From Hofstenia miamia (taxonomy: Eukaryota > Xenacoelomorpha > Acoela), in NCBI GenBank assembly GCA_004352715.1, contig SCFE01000001.1, forward strand, positions 1,032,482-1,096,481: a DNA stretch of 64,000 nucleotides, given 5' to 3'. The notes under the pieces are model-generated. The model was not told the DNA's origin. It ran no database searches and worked only from the letters and a program-made list of their open reading frames with translations. Below are positions 1 through 12,654 of this stretch, piece after piece. Every line of letters starts with the position of its first letter. The first letter of the stretch is position 1. The position numbers and the translations under genes were made by a program.

Positions 1-3000
1 TATATATATATATAGACTATAAATGGACTCATAAATCTGTAGACTATTTGATTTTATGATGTATTTTATAAAATCATATATTGGAACACGATCGCATATT
101 ACATCAGACAATTAATTTGCAAGTGTGCCATTGGTAAAAAAAGTTCTAAAAAATGCTGGATTTCAGGCTATCAAATAGTCCACAAGCAAATATGCAAGAT
201 TAACTCAGACCTAAGACATTCTCCATGAGAGGCATTTTCTAGAACGATCAGCTCAAAGAAGAATATTTGCATGTTGCTTCAACGAAACATTTATATTAAC
301 GGTCTTATTTGTGAACTTTATTCGCAGTTTCTTTGATTGGGGTATGTAAAACAGAAATTATAAACTTTAGCTTGAAATTTCTAAATAATTAAAACTGTAA
401 ATCCAAAAAAATTGTCAAAACATGTTCAAAATATTGGCAGGGTAAAATTTTAGACTAAAATATAATTTATTCATTAATTATAGTATATGAAATTTTTTCG
501 ATTTTAAAGTTTTCCTTAAAAGTGATATAGCCTTCAAATTGTGCAAAAGTGAACGATTGTAGCATACGTTACTAATAATTCGAATATTTTCTTCTCTTAT
601 TGTGGGTCTACATTGAAAGGTTTGTATTTATTGAAAGGTCTTTTAATTTTTTTGATTCTAGATACAACACATGTATGATATTAAATGTTAAACAGCTTTC
701 TATTAAGTCAAAAATTAATTTTGGTTTTCTGGATTGTCACACTCCTTTTAGAATGGGTCATAACAAACTGAGGAATGTCTGCTATGTATTCTCTCTAAAA
801 TAAATTTTCTGGTTTGAAAAAGATAGTGTTGCACAATGACCTAAGCAATACTTACAAAAACCTATTTTTACATAGTAACCAAATAAAATGTCATTTACAC
901 CATTAAAGCCAGCTTTAGTGGGATAGACCTCAAAATTATGTCAATATGCTTTTTGTTCAAAAATTATTAATTTTTTCTATATCTTAGTGATTCTGATTTA
1001 ACTGTGCACTTGTTTACAGAGCGTTAGTAAATAGTCAACATTTCTATTAAAATAATCGCTCCAGCTATTTGCAATTAAACTCAATGACCATCTACATTTT
1101 TCATAGATTAAACATTTGTGACATACATTATTTTAAACTAGGTAATAGTAAATATATATTTTAACAGGAATTTTCAAGAACTAATTAATGGTCTGTCATC
1201 AAAGAAATTAAAGAAAGTTTTGTGATATATCTTTGAGCAAGTTCAATCTCATTGAAGTTTAAGGCCAATGCGATCAATGGTTTCACCTCTAGAACTACTT
1301 AATTTCACATCTGTTAGTCTAAAATATAGTTTAGAATAGCCTATTTGTTACCTCTGACAACTATGAACAAGTTTAAGCATATTTTTAATATTTCTGATGT
1401 CTTGTTGTTATCTTTACAAAGTGTTCAGTTACTTCATGGGAATTTTGGTGCTGCACTCTTCTAAATTACAAGATCTTGGTAAAATCAGTCTGCTACGAAA
1501 ATAAACAGAAATTACTTAATGGGTTGATGGTCTCTGATTATCGTAGGAATTAATCGTAATGGAGGATGTCACAATCAGTCAGTTTCATATCTTTGAATCC
1601 AATTGTAATAAGTATGCTATCTTTTAAACATTACATTGAATATTGCATTTCACTAAAACAAATTAATGTTGCAATTCAATTCAAATGATAGAAAACAATC
1701 AGGAAGCAAAATGAAAGATGACGAATGAAACCGAATTGAATGACTTAGCAAATTCTCAAGAAAGTGATCATGACTCTGACAGTGAAAGTCAGCCTGAACC
1801 CACGATCGATGACATTGATTACAATATAGAAATAGAAACTCCAAACAGATCAGAACGCGGTAAAGATTTTTTAACAATGTTTAAATATACCAAGAACTAG
1901 AGAGGTTCAATTAATGATTTAAACGCTCAATACTTCATGGAAAAAATGTTGATAAATTTAAGTTTTGGAACGTTTAAAGACGCATTGTACATAATTATTA
2001 ACAAACTTCTTCAAAAACATAAATATACAGAATATATAAGTTTAAAATTTAGTAAGAGCGATGTTTTCAAGCAATATTATCAATAATACATGCAGGCTAA
2101 ATGTAACATTTCACATAGAATATTATTTCAATTTTTCCAATCTTATGGTTGTGGGAGATATTTAAGTAAATTATATATTTTCCAACCTAAATGTTTTTAT
2201 AATCCTTCCAATAAACGTTGATTTCTGACTATGCAATTTATGCATTTAATTATAATCATGATTGCAAGGGCTTGATTAGAAGGTCAATTTTCAATTTTTC
2301 AGCATTCTGTGTAATGTTTTTGTGATGTTTCATTACTAAATTTATTCAATATTTATGCACTTGTATTGAAAATATGATATAAATGTAATTTTATTTCAAA
2401 AAAACACATTCTTAAATCTAAATTTAGCATAAATTGGTTGAGGTTAATGTTAAGAAAATTTAAAGTGATAAGTATTTTGGCAATTACGAACTGATGATTT
2501 CTCTAATTAGCGTCACTCAAAATTTTCAAATTATCATAATTCTCAAAAAATGTACATACTTGAACACGGACTAATAAATATAATGGCTTTTTGTAATCAT
2601 GCATACAAAGTGGGATGAGCCTCAGAAATTCAATACCCTATATACCGTTTAGTACGAGTTCTATCATTGACAGTTTGTTTGAAAATCAAACAATCTCGCT
2701 ATGAGCAAACAAATTGTAGATTATTTGGAGTTCTCAAATTTAGCGAAGATATATACCTTCACTACTCCATTATCAGCAATGAAAATTTTTTATTCTCGAA
2801 CAGAAAAATTGTCGATAAAAATAAAAAACGGTTTTTGTGGGGAAACTACAGCGAAATATTTTAAGTTGAGAAATGTTTCTACTTAAATGTCTTGATGTTT
2901 GCGCTACATGAGAGAAAATGTGAGAATAACACCAAGTGTATTCTGTATATATTGTAAAATCTAATATTATAATTTAAAATCCCCTACTAAATTTGAAGAT

Positions 3001-3283
3001 TTATCAAATAAAATTGCATACGCTTGTGTCGAAACTTATCCAGGGCAAATTTAATTACAATTGTGTAAAGAAATTTCTAAAACAGAGTCTTTCAATGAAG
3101 TTCCTTATCCGCCGCTATTATAGAATATACCTAGCAATAAAATGGATTTCCGTTTTACTGTGCGTTACATAACAGTCTTAAGTTCAACTAAGCTACAATC
3201 GTTGGATACTAGTATAAAGAATCAATGAACTCAAGTTTGCTAATTAAGCTGACATCAAATTGAAAACTAATTGTGTATTTTAG
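1..3283. other. AT-rich intergenic or intronic DNA, no recognised gene
   Basis: It begins in a TA dinucleotide run. No domain or splice-supported gene was recognised. A 60-codon plus-strand ORF at 1718-1900 encodes a very acidic peptide rich in Asp, Glu and Ser; it has no recognised family, and I do not call it a gene. Part of this stretch may be intron upstream of the cysteine-rich exon that starts near 3284. Confidence 0.5.
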
Positions 3284-3681
3284 ACCTGCCATCATATGCC
3301 AGCCTCTATGCCAACAAACAGCATTTGCTGAAGTCCGTTATTATATTAATATTTATTGCATTAGTGATTTGCCTATCATACCTTTTTGCAATGGCTGCCA
3401 TTTCAATGTGGTATGACAAAGGCAAAGTTATTGTTGCTCCCCCAAACGACGATGTTTTTACAAGTTGTAGTGATTCCAAGCACTGCACGAGATCTGGAGA
3501 TTTCTGCTGTACTAATCCATCGAATCACAATTACGGAATATGCTGTCCTTTAAGCTACAGATGTTGTGCAGGAAACTGTTGCCCGCGAGATACAATATGC
3601 TGCTTTGGAAACTGCTGCACGCATGGAAGAAGCAGATGTTCTTATACATACAATTTAAATTATTACTGTGAACTTTTATAG
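3284..3681 (+). CDS. Terminal exon of a single-pass membrane protein with a granulin-like CC-rich domain
   Basis: An open frame runs to a TAG at 3679-3681. It has no convincing ATG at its 5' end, but a good acceptor (a TTTTAG ending at 3283) suggests this is the last exon of a spliced gene. The peptide has a hydrophobic, membrane-spanning segment (about 3320-3400: VIILIFIALVICLSYLFAMA). After a short linker comes a domain of about 70 residues with 16 cysteines, spaced C-x5-C-x6-CC-x10-CC-x5-CC-x3-CC-x5-CC-x3-CC-x6-C-x9-C. Granulin modules also use stacked CC pairs, but a canonical module has four pairs and this has six with short spacers, so it is granulin-like only. I infer a type II topology or signal anchor with an extracellular or lumenal disulfide-rich tail. 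Upstream exons were not found, and the function is unknown. Confidence 0.55.
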
Positions 3682-3890
3682 TCAGAAAACATATTTTCTT
3701 TGTCTATTTAAGAGGTTTCGATTATATTATTACAGAATTAAAATATACACAATGGGATAAAACAGAATTAACACAAGTATTATTCATAACTGCTTTGCCA
3801 ATGTAACATTGAAATTTTTGGTTTTGAAAATATGCGTGAGTTTTTTCATACAACACAGCATGCACAACGCAATACGTCAAAAGTCATAAA

Positions 3891-4560
3891 TTGCATAAGA
3901 CTTATATTTGGGTTCTTATGAATTTTATCATTTTGGGACCTTTACAATTCGAAATGGATGTACACGCTTTGAGCAATCAGACCACTTGTAATGTCATTCA
4001 ATATGCCGAAGATACTTTGTTATCTAGTTCACATACGTTTCCTGAAATTGCTATAACAGTTCTCGAAAAAAATTGCATTTTTCTTTCAAAATATCTTGCA
4101 TGACTGAAACTAAGAATAAAACCATTTCAAACTTAAGTTTAATTAGACCTAAGTCTAATGATAATTTCAAAAATGTTTCTCAGTATAAACTAAAATTTAA
4201 TGATACATACATAGAACAAGTTTGTTCTTTTAAATATTAAGGTATAATTTTTATTCTAAACTAAATTTTACAAAAGAAATAACTAATGTCATTAAGAAAA
4301 TGAGTATAATTTCAATTAAAGCTCTTTGCAGTATATCTCAAGAGTTTTCTACTACTGCAAAAATATTAAGTCATTTTAATTATGGAAACATACTGCATAC
4401 CGACATAAATCAACAACTTTTGAAAAAATTCAATGTGCAAATAAATTGGTCTATAAAAATATATATTATATAACAGAAATGCAGAAGCAAAAATATTAAC
4501 AAAAACTTTTCTAAATTCGCAGTGCATTACTTATTAAAATATGTTAACTATCTTCTTTGA
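3891..4560 (+). pseudogene. LINE reverse transcriptase relic (CR1/Jockey-like), fragment
   Basis: The frame at 3891-4103 contains a degraded reverse transcriptase block: LGPLQF followed by a YAEDTLL-type version of the YxDD catalytic box, in the usual order and spacing for non-LTR retrotransposons. Downstream translation in shifting frames keeps scattered LINE-like pieces with many stops. No 5' end, endonuclease or tail is visible. It is an old, inactive fragment. Confidence 0.5.
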
Positions 4561-4609
4561 ATTATTTAATAATATTTTTCCATACCACAAATCCAATTTC
4601 TATCCTCCA

Positions 4610-4835
4610 AAACATTACATGGAAACCCTAACCGCAGGCCCGTGAAAATTAGGATAATTAACGCCCAATCAAGTGGCGCGCTTAATCAACCGCGCGTTTC
4701 CAAGTTAATTAAGCAGCAAGTCGCAGCCAAGAATCGCCTGCTTGACCCAGCCATATTGGAACCAATTAACGTTAATTGGACTAATTATGATGGTACCAAA
4801 AATTAATTAAAAAACACCGCTAATCTGCTCTTGGG
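4610..4835. other. CpG-richer island with homeodomain-type palindrome
   Basis: This is a short, visibly more GC- and CpG-rich block (GGCGCGC, CCGCGCG) in an AT desert. It is studded with TTAATT, TAATTA and AATTAAC cores. An 18-bp perfect palindrome, CCAATTAACGTTAATTGG, lies at 4762-4779. No coding frame explains it. It could be a conserved regulatory element with dimeric homeodomain sites, or the remains of a transposon end. Confidence 0.35.
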
Positions 4836-5149
4836 TTTAGCGCTAGACAATACTTTAAGCAATTAATCAAAAATGAAATTTTTTGCATAGATGTATTGGA
4901 AAAATTGAAGAAATTGAAGTACGGCAATAAGATATGTAACACTAAAAAAGAACTTGTAAGCATTTCAACAAAACTTTTGAAAGAATGGGAAAATTTAATT
5001 TTAAGTGTAAAAATCCTACTAGCAAACAAAAGAAATTTACGAAAAATGTAAGCTCTAATTTAAATTTTAGCTTAATATCATTCTAAGATTTGAAACAAAC
5101 TGTAAAAATTTTGATAATAATAAATCTTGTGGATCTAGCAATTTGCAAT

Positions 5150-6600
5150 ACTGGTTAATTTAAAATTACTTTGACATTTTTGGAGAATATTTTCTTGTAG
5201 CTTTTAATCAATGCATTATCGAGAATAAATTTCCTGCTGTTTTAAGAAATTTTTATGTTTCACCTCTTTACAAAAATGTAAATCATTCCAACCCAAATAA
5301 TTACCGACCTATCAGCATTACACCTCTGTTTGCTAAAATCTTTGAGAAGCTCCTAACTAAAGAGATCTACAGCTTTCTCAATGACAATAGGATTCTATCA
5401 GACAATCCATTTGGATTCAGGCCTACGTACAGTACAACAGATACAATATCAATTGCTGAAAACATTAAATGAAATCTAAAGAACAATTTTTCTACATCTA
5501 TTGCCTTGCAAGAACTCAGAATAGCACTTAATTCAATGAATTGCAATAGTTTAGCTGGCAATCTTGAAAATGCTGCAAATTTTGTTATTCATTTCTTAAA
5601 AAATCAAAGACAAAGGGCAAAAATTAATAACACTTATTCCGATTACATTATTACTAATTTAGGTATACCCATGGAGTTCTGCTATTATAATAATAATAGC
5701 AGAACTCCATGGTATAACACAAGGTACAGTATTAGGACCCGCTTTATTGCATTATCTGTTAATGATATATTGAATATATTGAATAACGGATGATAAATGT
5801 ATAATGACAATCGCCCAAAATCCGTATGAAGCAACTAGGTATTTAGCAAAAATATTGAAAATCTAACTGAATATTTTTACAGAAGCAAGTGAAAATTTAT
5901 CCTGATAAGATACAATTATCATTTTCACACCAAAGCAATACCAAGCAATTTCTATTAATATCAAAATTAAAGTACGAGATAATGAGATGAGTCAAAGCAA
6001 TTATGTTAACTATCTTGAAGTAGTAATTGATAGAGATTTAACGTTTAATGTATTTTTTCCTTAAAATGCAGGAAAATGGCCTTTGGAAGTAAGAATCTAT
6101 ATCATTTGCGCAATTTAGGAGAGATTTTTCAAAGACAAATTCTTAATTCTTTTGTGCTAAGCAACTTCAATTTCTATTCCAAAATATAACATCAAACAAT
6201 AGGTCATCATTGGCAAAATTATTTAATTAGGCATTAAGAACTCTGAATTATATCGATAAACATAAGTCAGTGAGTAATTTTATGAAAGATGGCAATGTTC
6301 TTGCACCATTGCATTTAATTCAATATCAAATACTTTGTATGATACACAATTAAAAATACATGCATTTCTTAAGCAATTATATCAAAATCAGTGAGAGAAG
6401 TCATAAGTTGCATAGTAATATTAAATTTCCAGATTCATTTTCTTTTAACGCTTCTAAACTATGGAATGATTTAAGTCCCAAAATACAAATGACACAAAAT
6501 TATAAACATCTGCTGCATATTGTCAAGACGAGGTAGGCCAGCAGTCGGTTAGAGAATTTCTTAGCAGGCTAGTTTAGTAACAAATAAATTAGGTGAATAA
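5150..6600 (+). pseudogene. LINE reverse transcriptase pseudogene with C-terminal end
   Basis: Translation in shifting frames gives the conserved non-LTR reverse transcriptase order. Around 5200-5480 there is an SPLYKN / NYRPISITPLFAKIFEKLL block followed by a FGFRP-type motif. Around 5710-5770 there is HGITQGTVLGPAL, the QG-x-x-LGP box. Around 6440-6480 there is FSFNASKLWNDL, typical of the extreme C terminus of CR1/Rex-like LINE proteins. The FxDxxKAFD catalytic box between these is missing or unreadable, and stops and frameshifts are frequent. Inverted sequence at 5669-5712 interrupts the frame. The element is inactive. Confidence 0.65.
5669..5712. repeat. Perfect 20-bp inverted repeat with 4-nt loop
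   Basis: The left arm (5669-5688, CCATGGAGTTCTGCTATTAT) is exactly reverse-complemented at 5693-5712, with spacer AATA. The right arm continues into the genuine reverse transcriptase QG box, so the left arm appears to be a templated inverted copy inserted into the LINE. Confidence 0.9.
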
Positions 6601-6779
6601 GTGTACCTTCTTCATTCCGTTATTTTGGTTTTATCAGATTGTCATTTTGAAAACAAATTCAATAATTTACAATAGTCTATTCTTTAGGATTGCTAATGAT
6701 TATTGAGAAAATTTCATACTAAGCGACTGCACGTTTTATTGAGCATAAACAAACTAAGGCTGGCCAGCTTATCTAATGA

Positions 6780-7150
6780 GTACATTGAAATTTATTATTG
6801 ATGTAGCCTTCTTTGAGAACTGTTAAAGATTCAATAGCATCACTTTCCAATAAAGAGCACTTGTCTGTTACCACATTACCATTTATACTAAAGTGCCGCT
6901 CACTCTCCCCACTGGAACGTTGAATCGGATAAATTTCACTAGCAATTTGAGACCATATTTATAAATTAAATTTGCCACTTTTTAAAATTTAAGAAATTAT
7001 AATTATTATTGTAAAATCTAGTAAATTTAGAGGGAATAATTTGTAAAACTGACGATGACTTGGTAAGTCGAAATATATCTTGTATGTTCTTATTAAAGTT
7101 AATTTGCGAAAGAATAGGAAACTCAGTAATTTTTGAGGATTCCTCCAATC
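6780..7150 (-). pseudogene. hAT transposase C-terminal dimerisation domain relic
   Basis: On the minus strand, 6960 down to 6785 reads through a block containing IYPIQRSSGESERHFS, then NVVTDKCSLLESDAIESL. This is the hallmark of the hAT C-terminal dimerisation region (aromatic-P, then SS-x-x-SER-x-FS, then a K/C-x-x-L motif). A 60-codon frame upstream of it (7148-6966) continues the same protein after an in-frame stop. The rest of the transposase and the terminal repeats are not identifiable. A diverged reverse-orientation relative lies near 31.74-31.93 kb. Confidence 0.7.
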
Positions 7151-7225
7151 AACAGCGGTCGTTATTCCTTAATGCTTAGATGGGTTGGTTTGGGCAAGAA
7201 TGAACGAAATTAATGTAAATTGTGT

Positions 7226-7276
7226 GTATATATATATATATACACATACATACATACATACATACACATACATATA
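7226..7276. repeat. TA / TACA microsatellite
   Basis: A TA dinucleotide run passes directly into ACAT tetranucleotide repeats and then TATAT. It forms the left flank of the inverted-repeat element that starts at 7278. Confidence 0.9.
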
Positions 7277-7277
7277 T

Positions 7278-8525
7278 GGCCCCTTTGTAACATAGTAATT
7301 TGAACAAAAATTACAACGGGCCCGAAACGTTCAATTTTCCTTGTGACAAAGAGCCCTTGCTCGTACAGAACCATTTTTGCTTTTGAGATTTTATTAACTA
7401 ATGTGTACTTAAATACATTATTAAATATTGTTTGAGCTACTTGTCAAAAATTTTTATTTTGGTGGGAATTTTTTTCCAATCAGGCCCTTTGTAACAACTT
7501 AAACTGATTAACCTTAATTATGCTGTTGCATTCATTTTGGAATATGGCCAAACAACATTTATTTGTTTTTTTATTGTTTTTAATTTAAAAATTGTTTATT
7601 TCAGGGATTCACTATCAAGTTTTCCCACAGAATCCCAATCCTTAATTTCTAATAAATTAATTGCCATTAAACTGATTTTGAGCTTCAAATACCTCTCATT
7701 TGTGCTGCATTTGAACTAAGCATTTTAAGAACTCAATTTACATAACTTCAATAAGCTGCAAGTGTTATACTAGCAAGTTGCAACACTTGTGGGGTTATTT
7801 CAACAATGCCAAGTGGGGTCTACATATATGTATATGATTCAAAATTCCACAGGAACCCACAAATGGGGGGTCCATAAAAAAACAGACTTCAGATCAGATT
7901 TGCCAACCAGCCTGCAGGCTTTGCGGACGGCCGGCTACAGGCCATATTTTTGCAGACTTTACCGGCCATAATTTATAAAGAATTGAGTGGTTTCTATTAA
8001 TTACATATAAACCTTTTATATTAAGGTAAATACTGTAACGAATGTAGCCACTGTAAGTAACTTTAATGTGAAAGTGAATCCAGTGAAGAAGGAATGTCTC
8101 TTACTAGGTGCATGTGATACTTTGGAAAATGCGTAGGGAAGTAAGTCGTAGTAAGGAAATAAATTCAACACGTAGTAATTTTTGAAAAGAATCTGATTAT
8201 TTGTTTACTTAAATTTTCACACAACTAACTTCTCTTGTATCATTGCTCTATATTAGGTATAATATACCCAGATCACTCTTTATTTAAGGGTATCGTGCTG
8301 TTAATATAGAGTTAAATTGAAAAAAACAATAATTTTTTCTATGATTGAAGACTCAATTTCTAGCTTTTGTGTGGCTACTTAAAACCTTTCAGGAAACGTG
8401 GAAATATTTTTAATGACATTTGGATATCTCATTGCACCAGCAAAATATTGTTTAAATTTAAAAAATGAAAAAAATTTTTTTTCATAGAATATGTTACAAA
8501 GCGCCCTCGGTGTTACAAAGGGCCC
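7278..8525. mobile_element. Unclassified non-autonomous TIR element with subterminal repeats
   Basis: The left end GGCCCCTTTGTAACA (7278-7292) is matched in inverse by TGTTACAAAGGGCCC (8511-8525). Both ends abut ATATAT, consistent with insertion at TA/AT repeats. The same core recurs subterminally: about 7338-7352 (degenerate), 7483-7496 (GGCCCTTTGTAACA) and 8492-8506 (inverse, TGTTACAAAGCGCCC). No transposase frame is present in the 1248 bp, so it would depend on another element. The superfamily is undetermined. Confidence 0.65.
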
Positions 8526-11500
8526 ATATATATATATATGGGATTTATAAGATGGCGACTATACTTTGTTACACTCAAATGAGAACTTAAATGAATATAT
8601 TCCGATAATACTTAGTATCCTCAAAAGGATTAGCGCAAATTTTTATTCAATTCAGGTATTATAGTTAAACAAAGTTTGAAAAAATTCTTATTTATGAGAA
8701 AATAAGGGTTATGGTTGTTTTTCTAGAACTAATAATAAAAAACTTTAAAATGTTGTTTTCTCAAATTTGTAGTTTTGTTCTTCCATCTAATCCTTGTGAC
8801 AAAAATTTTTGTCAATACAAGGTTGAATTTATTGCCTGACCATTTTTAATATTAAATTTATTGCATAGGTAATGTAAAAATGATGATTAACTACCTATTA
8901 CGCATGAAAAGATTTCTTAATCCTTAATGTGCAGATATTTTTTTTATCAATCTTTAAAAATAAAAGGATGGCTTATGATTTTTGTTAAAATTTAGTATTT
9001 GACAACTCCGAAGCCCTGAGATTATAAGAGTTATTAATACCATTTTTGTGCAATTAGAGTAAAAATTTCTGTAAATTTATAATAAAACTGTTACTGATCA
9101 TATTTTCAATTTTTACTAAAAAAATAAACTACTCTATTTTATGGTGAGCATGGAAGAAAACAAATAGTGCCAGTTAACTAATAGCTGTAAACATTTTTGT
9201 TTTGTTCTTTGAACAATAGCTAAAACAATCTAAATATTACTAAAACATTCTAAAAGTGAAACAAATACAACAAAATATAGTGATTTTACAAATTTGAATT
9301 ATTTAGAACTGTTCAATTCGACACTCCAATATCTTTTACCAATGAATTTGAACTCTTCTTTTGATTTCATAGTTTCCACAAAGGAATCTAAAAACAATTT
9401 CGAAACAAAATAACAACTGAGACTCTATAATTCGATATCATCAAAATGTTTTTGTGTAAATTAACAACCTCAATGAATGCATATTGAGTTCAACGAAACT
9501 ACAAGTAAAATTACCATATGAAATGAATAGGTCGTGCGTATCTTCAAAGAAAGCAAAAGTGAAATCAGAGTGAATTCCAATCACTGGAAGAACCAAACTT
9601 AAGCATTTCTCAGAAATCTGACCAATATTGGAACATCCCGCTAACTAAAAATAAAGAATCACTCTTACTAAAATATAGAGTTCAAGCAATATATCAATCA
9701 GACAAAATCTGAGTCAATGCAAAATTCCGATTACAGCTTCATTTGGAAAACAAACATTACCAAGGAAAGATTTCATTTTCAAGAGATAATTAATTGAACA
9801 AAGTGCAGCATATAGCCAAGCACTGACTATCACCCAGCCAAATTGTCTATTTAGTTTGCGCAGATGTAATCAACATGTAATGCATATTTTTGATTTAATT
9901 GATTAAGTTGTTAACGTAATATGTGAATTATATTAATTCAAAATTTATATATATATATATATATATATATTGTGCTAAAGCATAAGACCAACCCAGTTAA
10001 ATTCAAACATGTTCAATCAGGCAATTACCACCACCAGACTAAATATTTAAACAAATTGTAATAATTTTAACTGTGTAGCACTAACATGCGACGTCATTTC
10101 TCCAGACAATGCAATTCTTTGCCTAACTAAAGCTGAAAGATTGTATTCTCCACGTTAATATTAACCATACATATCATGTATTAAATTTATTAGTGATTTT
10201 ATTTCGCCATGCGAGAGTGAGTGTCCTTAACATTAAAAGTTAGAAAAAGTTTGTTATACTTAATCACAACAATATTATAACTCGAGCGTCAACATTCTCC
10301 CATGGATAACCTTACCGCCATTAAGATATCAATTCATCTACACATTCAGAAATGTATCTTTTATTTGTGCTGGGGAAACACAAACTGATCTCTTAGAGTT
10401 ATTCATTTATGCTATAATAAATTTCCAATAAAAAATATGTAAATATTAGTTGTGCACGGTAATTTAGTTGCTACAGGACCTACTACACAATACGACCCGG
10501 GCATCTACACGCCGAGGTCAATGCAGTATGTGTATTTTGATACCTATATAAGGAACTGGTTACTATGGAGTTTGACAGTTAGCTTCCAGGTCTAGAAGTT
10601 CTTGGAATATCAAATAGAAAATTGTTTGTGACCTACAACATTTAATGCGATTCAAAAATCGTAAAAATATCTAATTTTATCATGCTATACACCAATCAAT
10701 AAATTTTTTATGTTGCATCTTTTGAAAGCGGGCTGAAGAATCGTATCTTCAAAATTAAATGGGGCAGTTGCAAAAAAACTTCAAAATGCTATTGCTTATT
10801 CAGATGTGATCCGATTTCCAAAATGTTGTATCTTTCTATGAGCAATAGACAGATTTTGGAGTTTTTTTTATGGTTTTTGCACTTTTTGAAAATATTAGAA
10901 GTACGTAACTGAAAAATGCATTTTGCGAAATTTCGGTAAAATAGTAGTCCACAGCGCAAAAACGACGTTAGACAAGTTTTCCGGGGTTCCTTTACTAGAT
11001 TCTCCGGCAAACATTGGTTCTTGATATACATAAAGATGTCGAAATTAATATAATACTGCATTGGCCGTATTATATAATGGATCCTGATCCTGGTTTATAA
11101 AATTAATGATGCAGAAAATTCTTGTTAGTATAGACAATAAAAGGAACGCCAAACACGATCAAGAATGGTATGGTAGGAAAAGGCTGCAAATGGAGTCGAA
11201 TTTAAAGCAAGTGGCTGAAATGAAATCAGGATTGACTGATTGAAAACATGGCTGTTTCAAAACATGTTTTAAACAAGTTTTAAAATGTTGGTTTTAATCA
11301 ATTGTTTTCAGATTTTTTCAGAAAAATAAGACCTCTCGCACTAATTCAGAAGGTGGCCACCTATTTGTGCAGAAGAGTAGATTCCTTTAGTCCAAAATGG
11401 AAGAAATCACCATAACGCTAGACATTTCATATCTTTTGCAAGATGTTCTGGTAATCCTTAATGCCCCTAGTGTGCTCAACAAGACTGCCAGTGAATTATG

Positions 11501-12650
11501 TGGAGTACCAGAGCTATAATATTTAATGCATTAGTATTTATTCTTTGATTTGATTAAAATAATAAAAATATCATTTTAGTGATGCGTTACCTGAATATTG
11601 CTAAACCTGTTGGTTTCAAAGGGACTATGTTAAAAAAAATTTTAAGGAGTGTCCCTTATCTGAAATTGAGGAAAATATTGGTAAACGGCGACGTTGTATA
11701 AAAGGAGATGCACAAACCAGTCCACCACTACAATCGAGGCTTTAACTTCGCAAGAAGTGTTCATAGTATACACCAATGATGAACAACACACAAACACCCT
11801 TCCTTATTACGTATGCAGCCAATATTCATCCAGGTAACATATGCATGCTAATTGCGCCAAAGATGGATGGAATTTTCACAGGAATACAAAACTGCAAACT
11901 TGAGGTCGACGATCCTTTGATTCCAATTGAGGAATGCATGGATTTTATTATTATCCTACCACCACAATATAGCTCAGAAAATTCTGACTTCACCTGGTTT
12001 AGAATAGAAGCGAAAAATATCGAATGCCACAGCAGTGAAGGCAGGGTTTCATAATTCATAATAAAACTGCAATAGTGAATATACGTAAATGCAATTATTA
12101 TGGGGTAAAGGTAATATAAAAAATAGTGTTAATTCTTTCAAATTAATAGTAATTGTTTTATTAAATTAATGGAATTATAACAAATATTGTTTTTATAGGA
12201 TGTGTGTGCAGGCTAAATTTACGACGACAAGGGCTCATCGAAAAAAAGATGTGTATGCGTCAATATTTTGACATTGATGAATTTTTAAGTTCTAGTAATA
12301 GTGGCATTTCTTCAAATTCTAATGCTTCATTAATTCAATCGAAATTTCTATTTCTCGGAAGTTCTGTCACAACAAAAAATTTTCAAAATAAGTTTGCCGC
12401 GTTAGTTATGTTATCAAACATCATGTATCGGATGCATGTGCTAAGGATTTTCTTGTTTTAAAAAATGGTCAATCATACTATAATTTCAAAAAATATTTTA
12501 AAGCAAGTTTATATGAAATTTTAAAATATTAATTATTCTCGGTATAAATGTTGCTATTTAAGGAGCTAATCTTCAAATCGTGTAGCTTAAAATTTTTCCG
12601 AAACAAATTTGAATGTATGAATTTGTAGTAAATGATTTGTTGTTTACATA
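8526..12650. other. Gene-poor AT-rich stretch
   Basis: No recognised gene. A TA microsatellite sits at about 9946-9971. A short less AT-rich stretch near 10480-10600 carries a CTATATAAGG TATA-like motif and could be a decayed promoter or solo LTR, but no repeat pair was found. ORFs of 92 codons (11776-12054, plus) and 85 codons (12204-12461, plus) match no family I recognise, and their starts and splice context are unconvincing. Confidence 0.4.
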
Positions 12651-12654
12651 TTAA

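Noticed and set aside
10440-10620. Possible solo LTR with TATA box (CTATATAAGG)
   Set aside because: No second copy, no clear TG...CA ends and no target duplication could be found.
11776-12461. Two plus-strand ORFs of 92 and 85 codons upstream of the piggyBac element
   Set aside because: No recognised motif, no convincing start or splice context, and no codon-use signal I can separate from chance.
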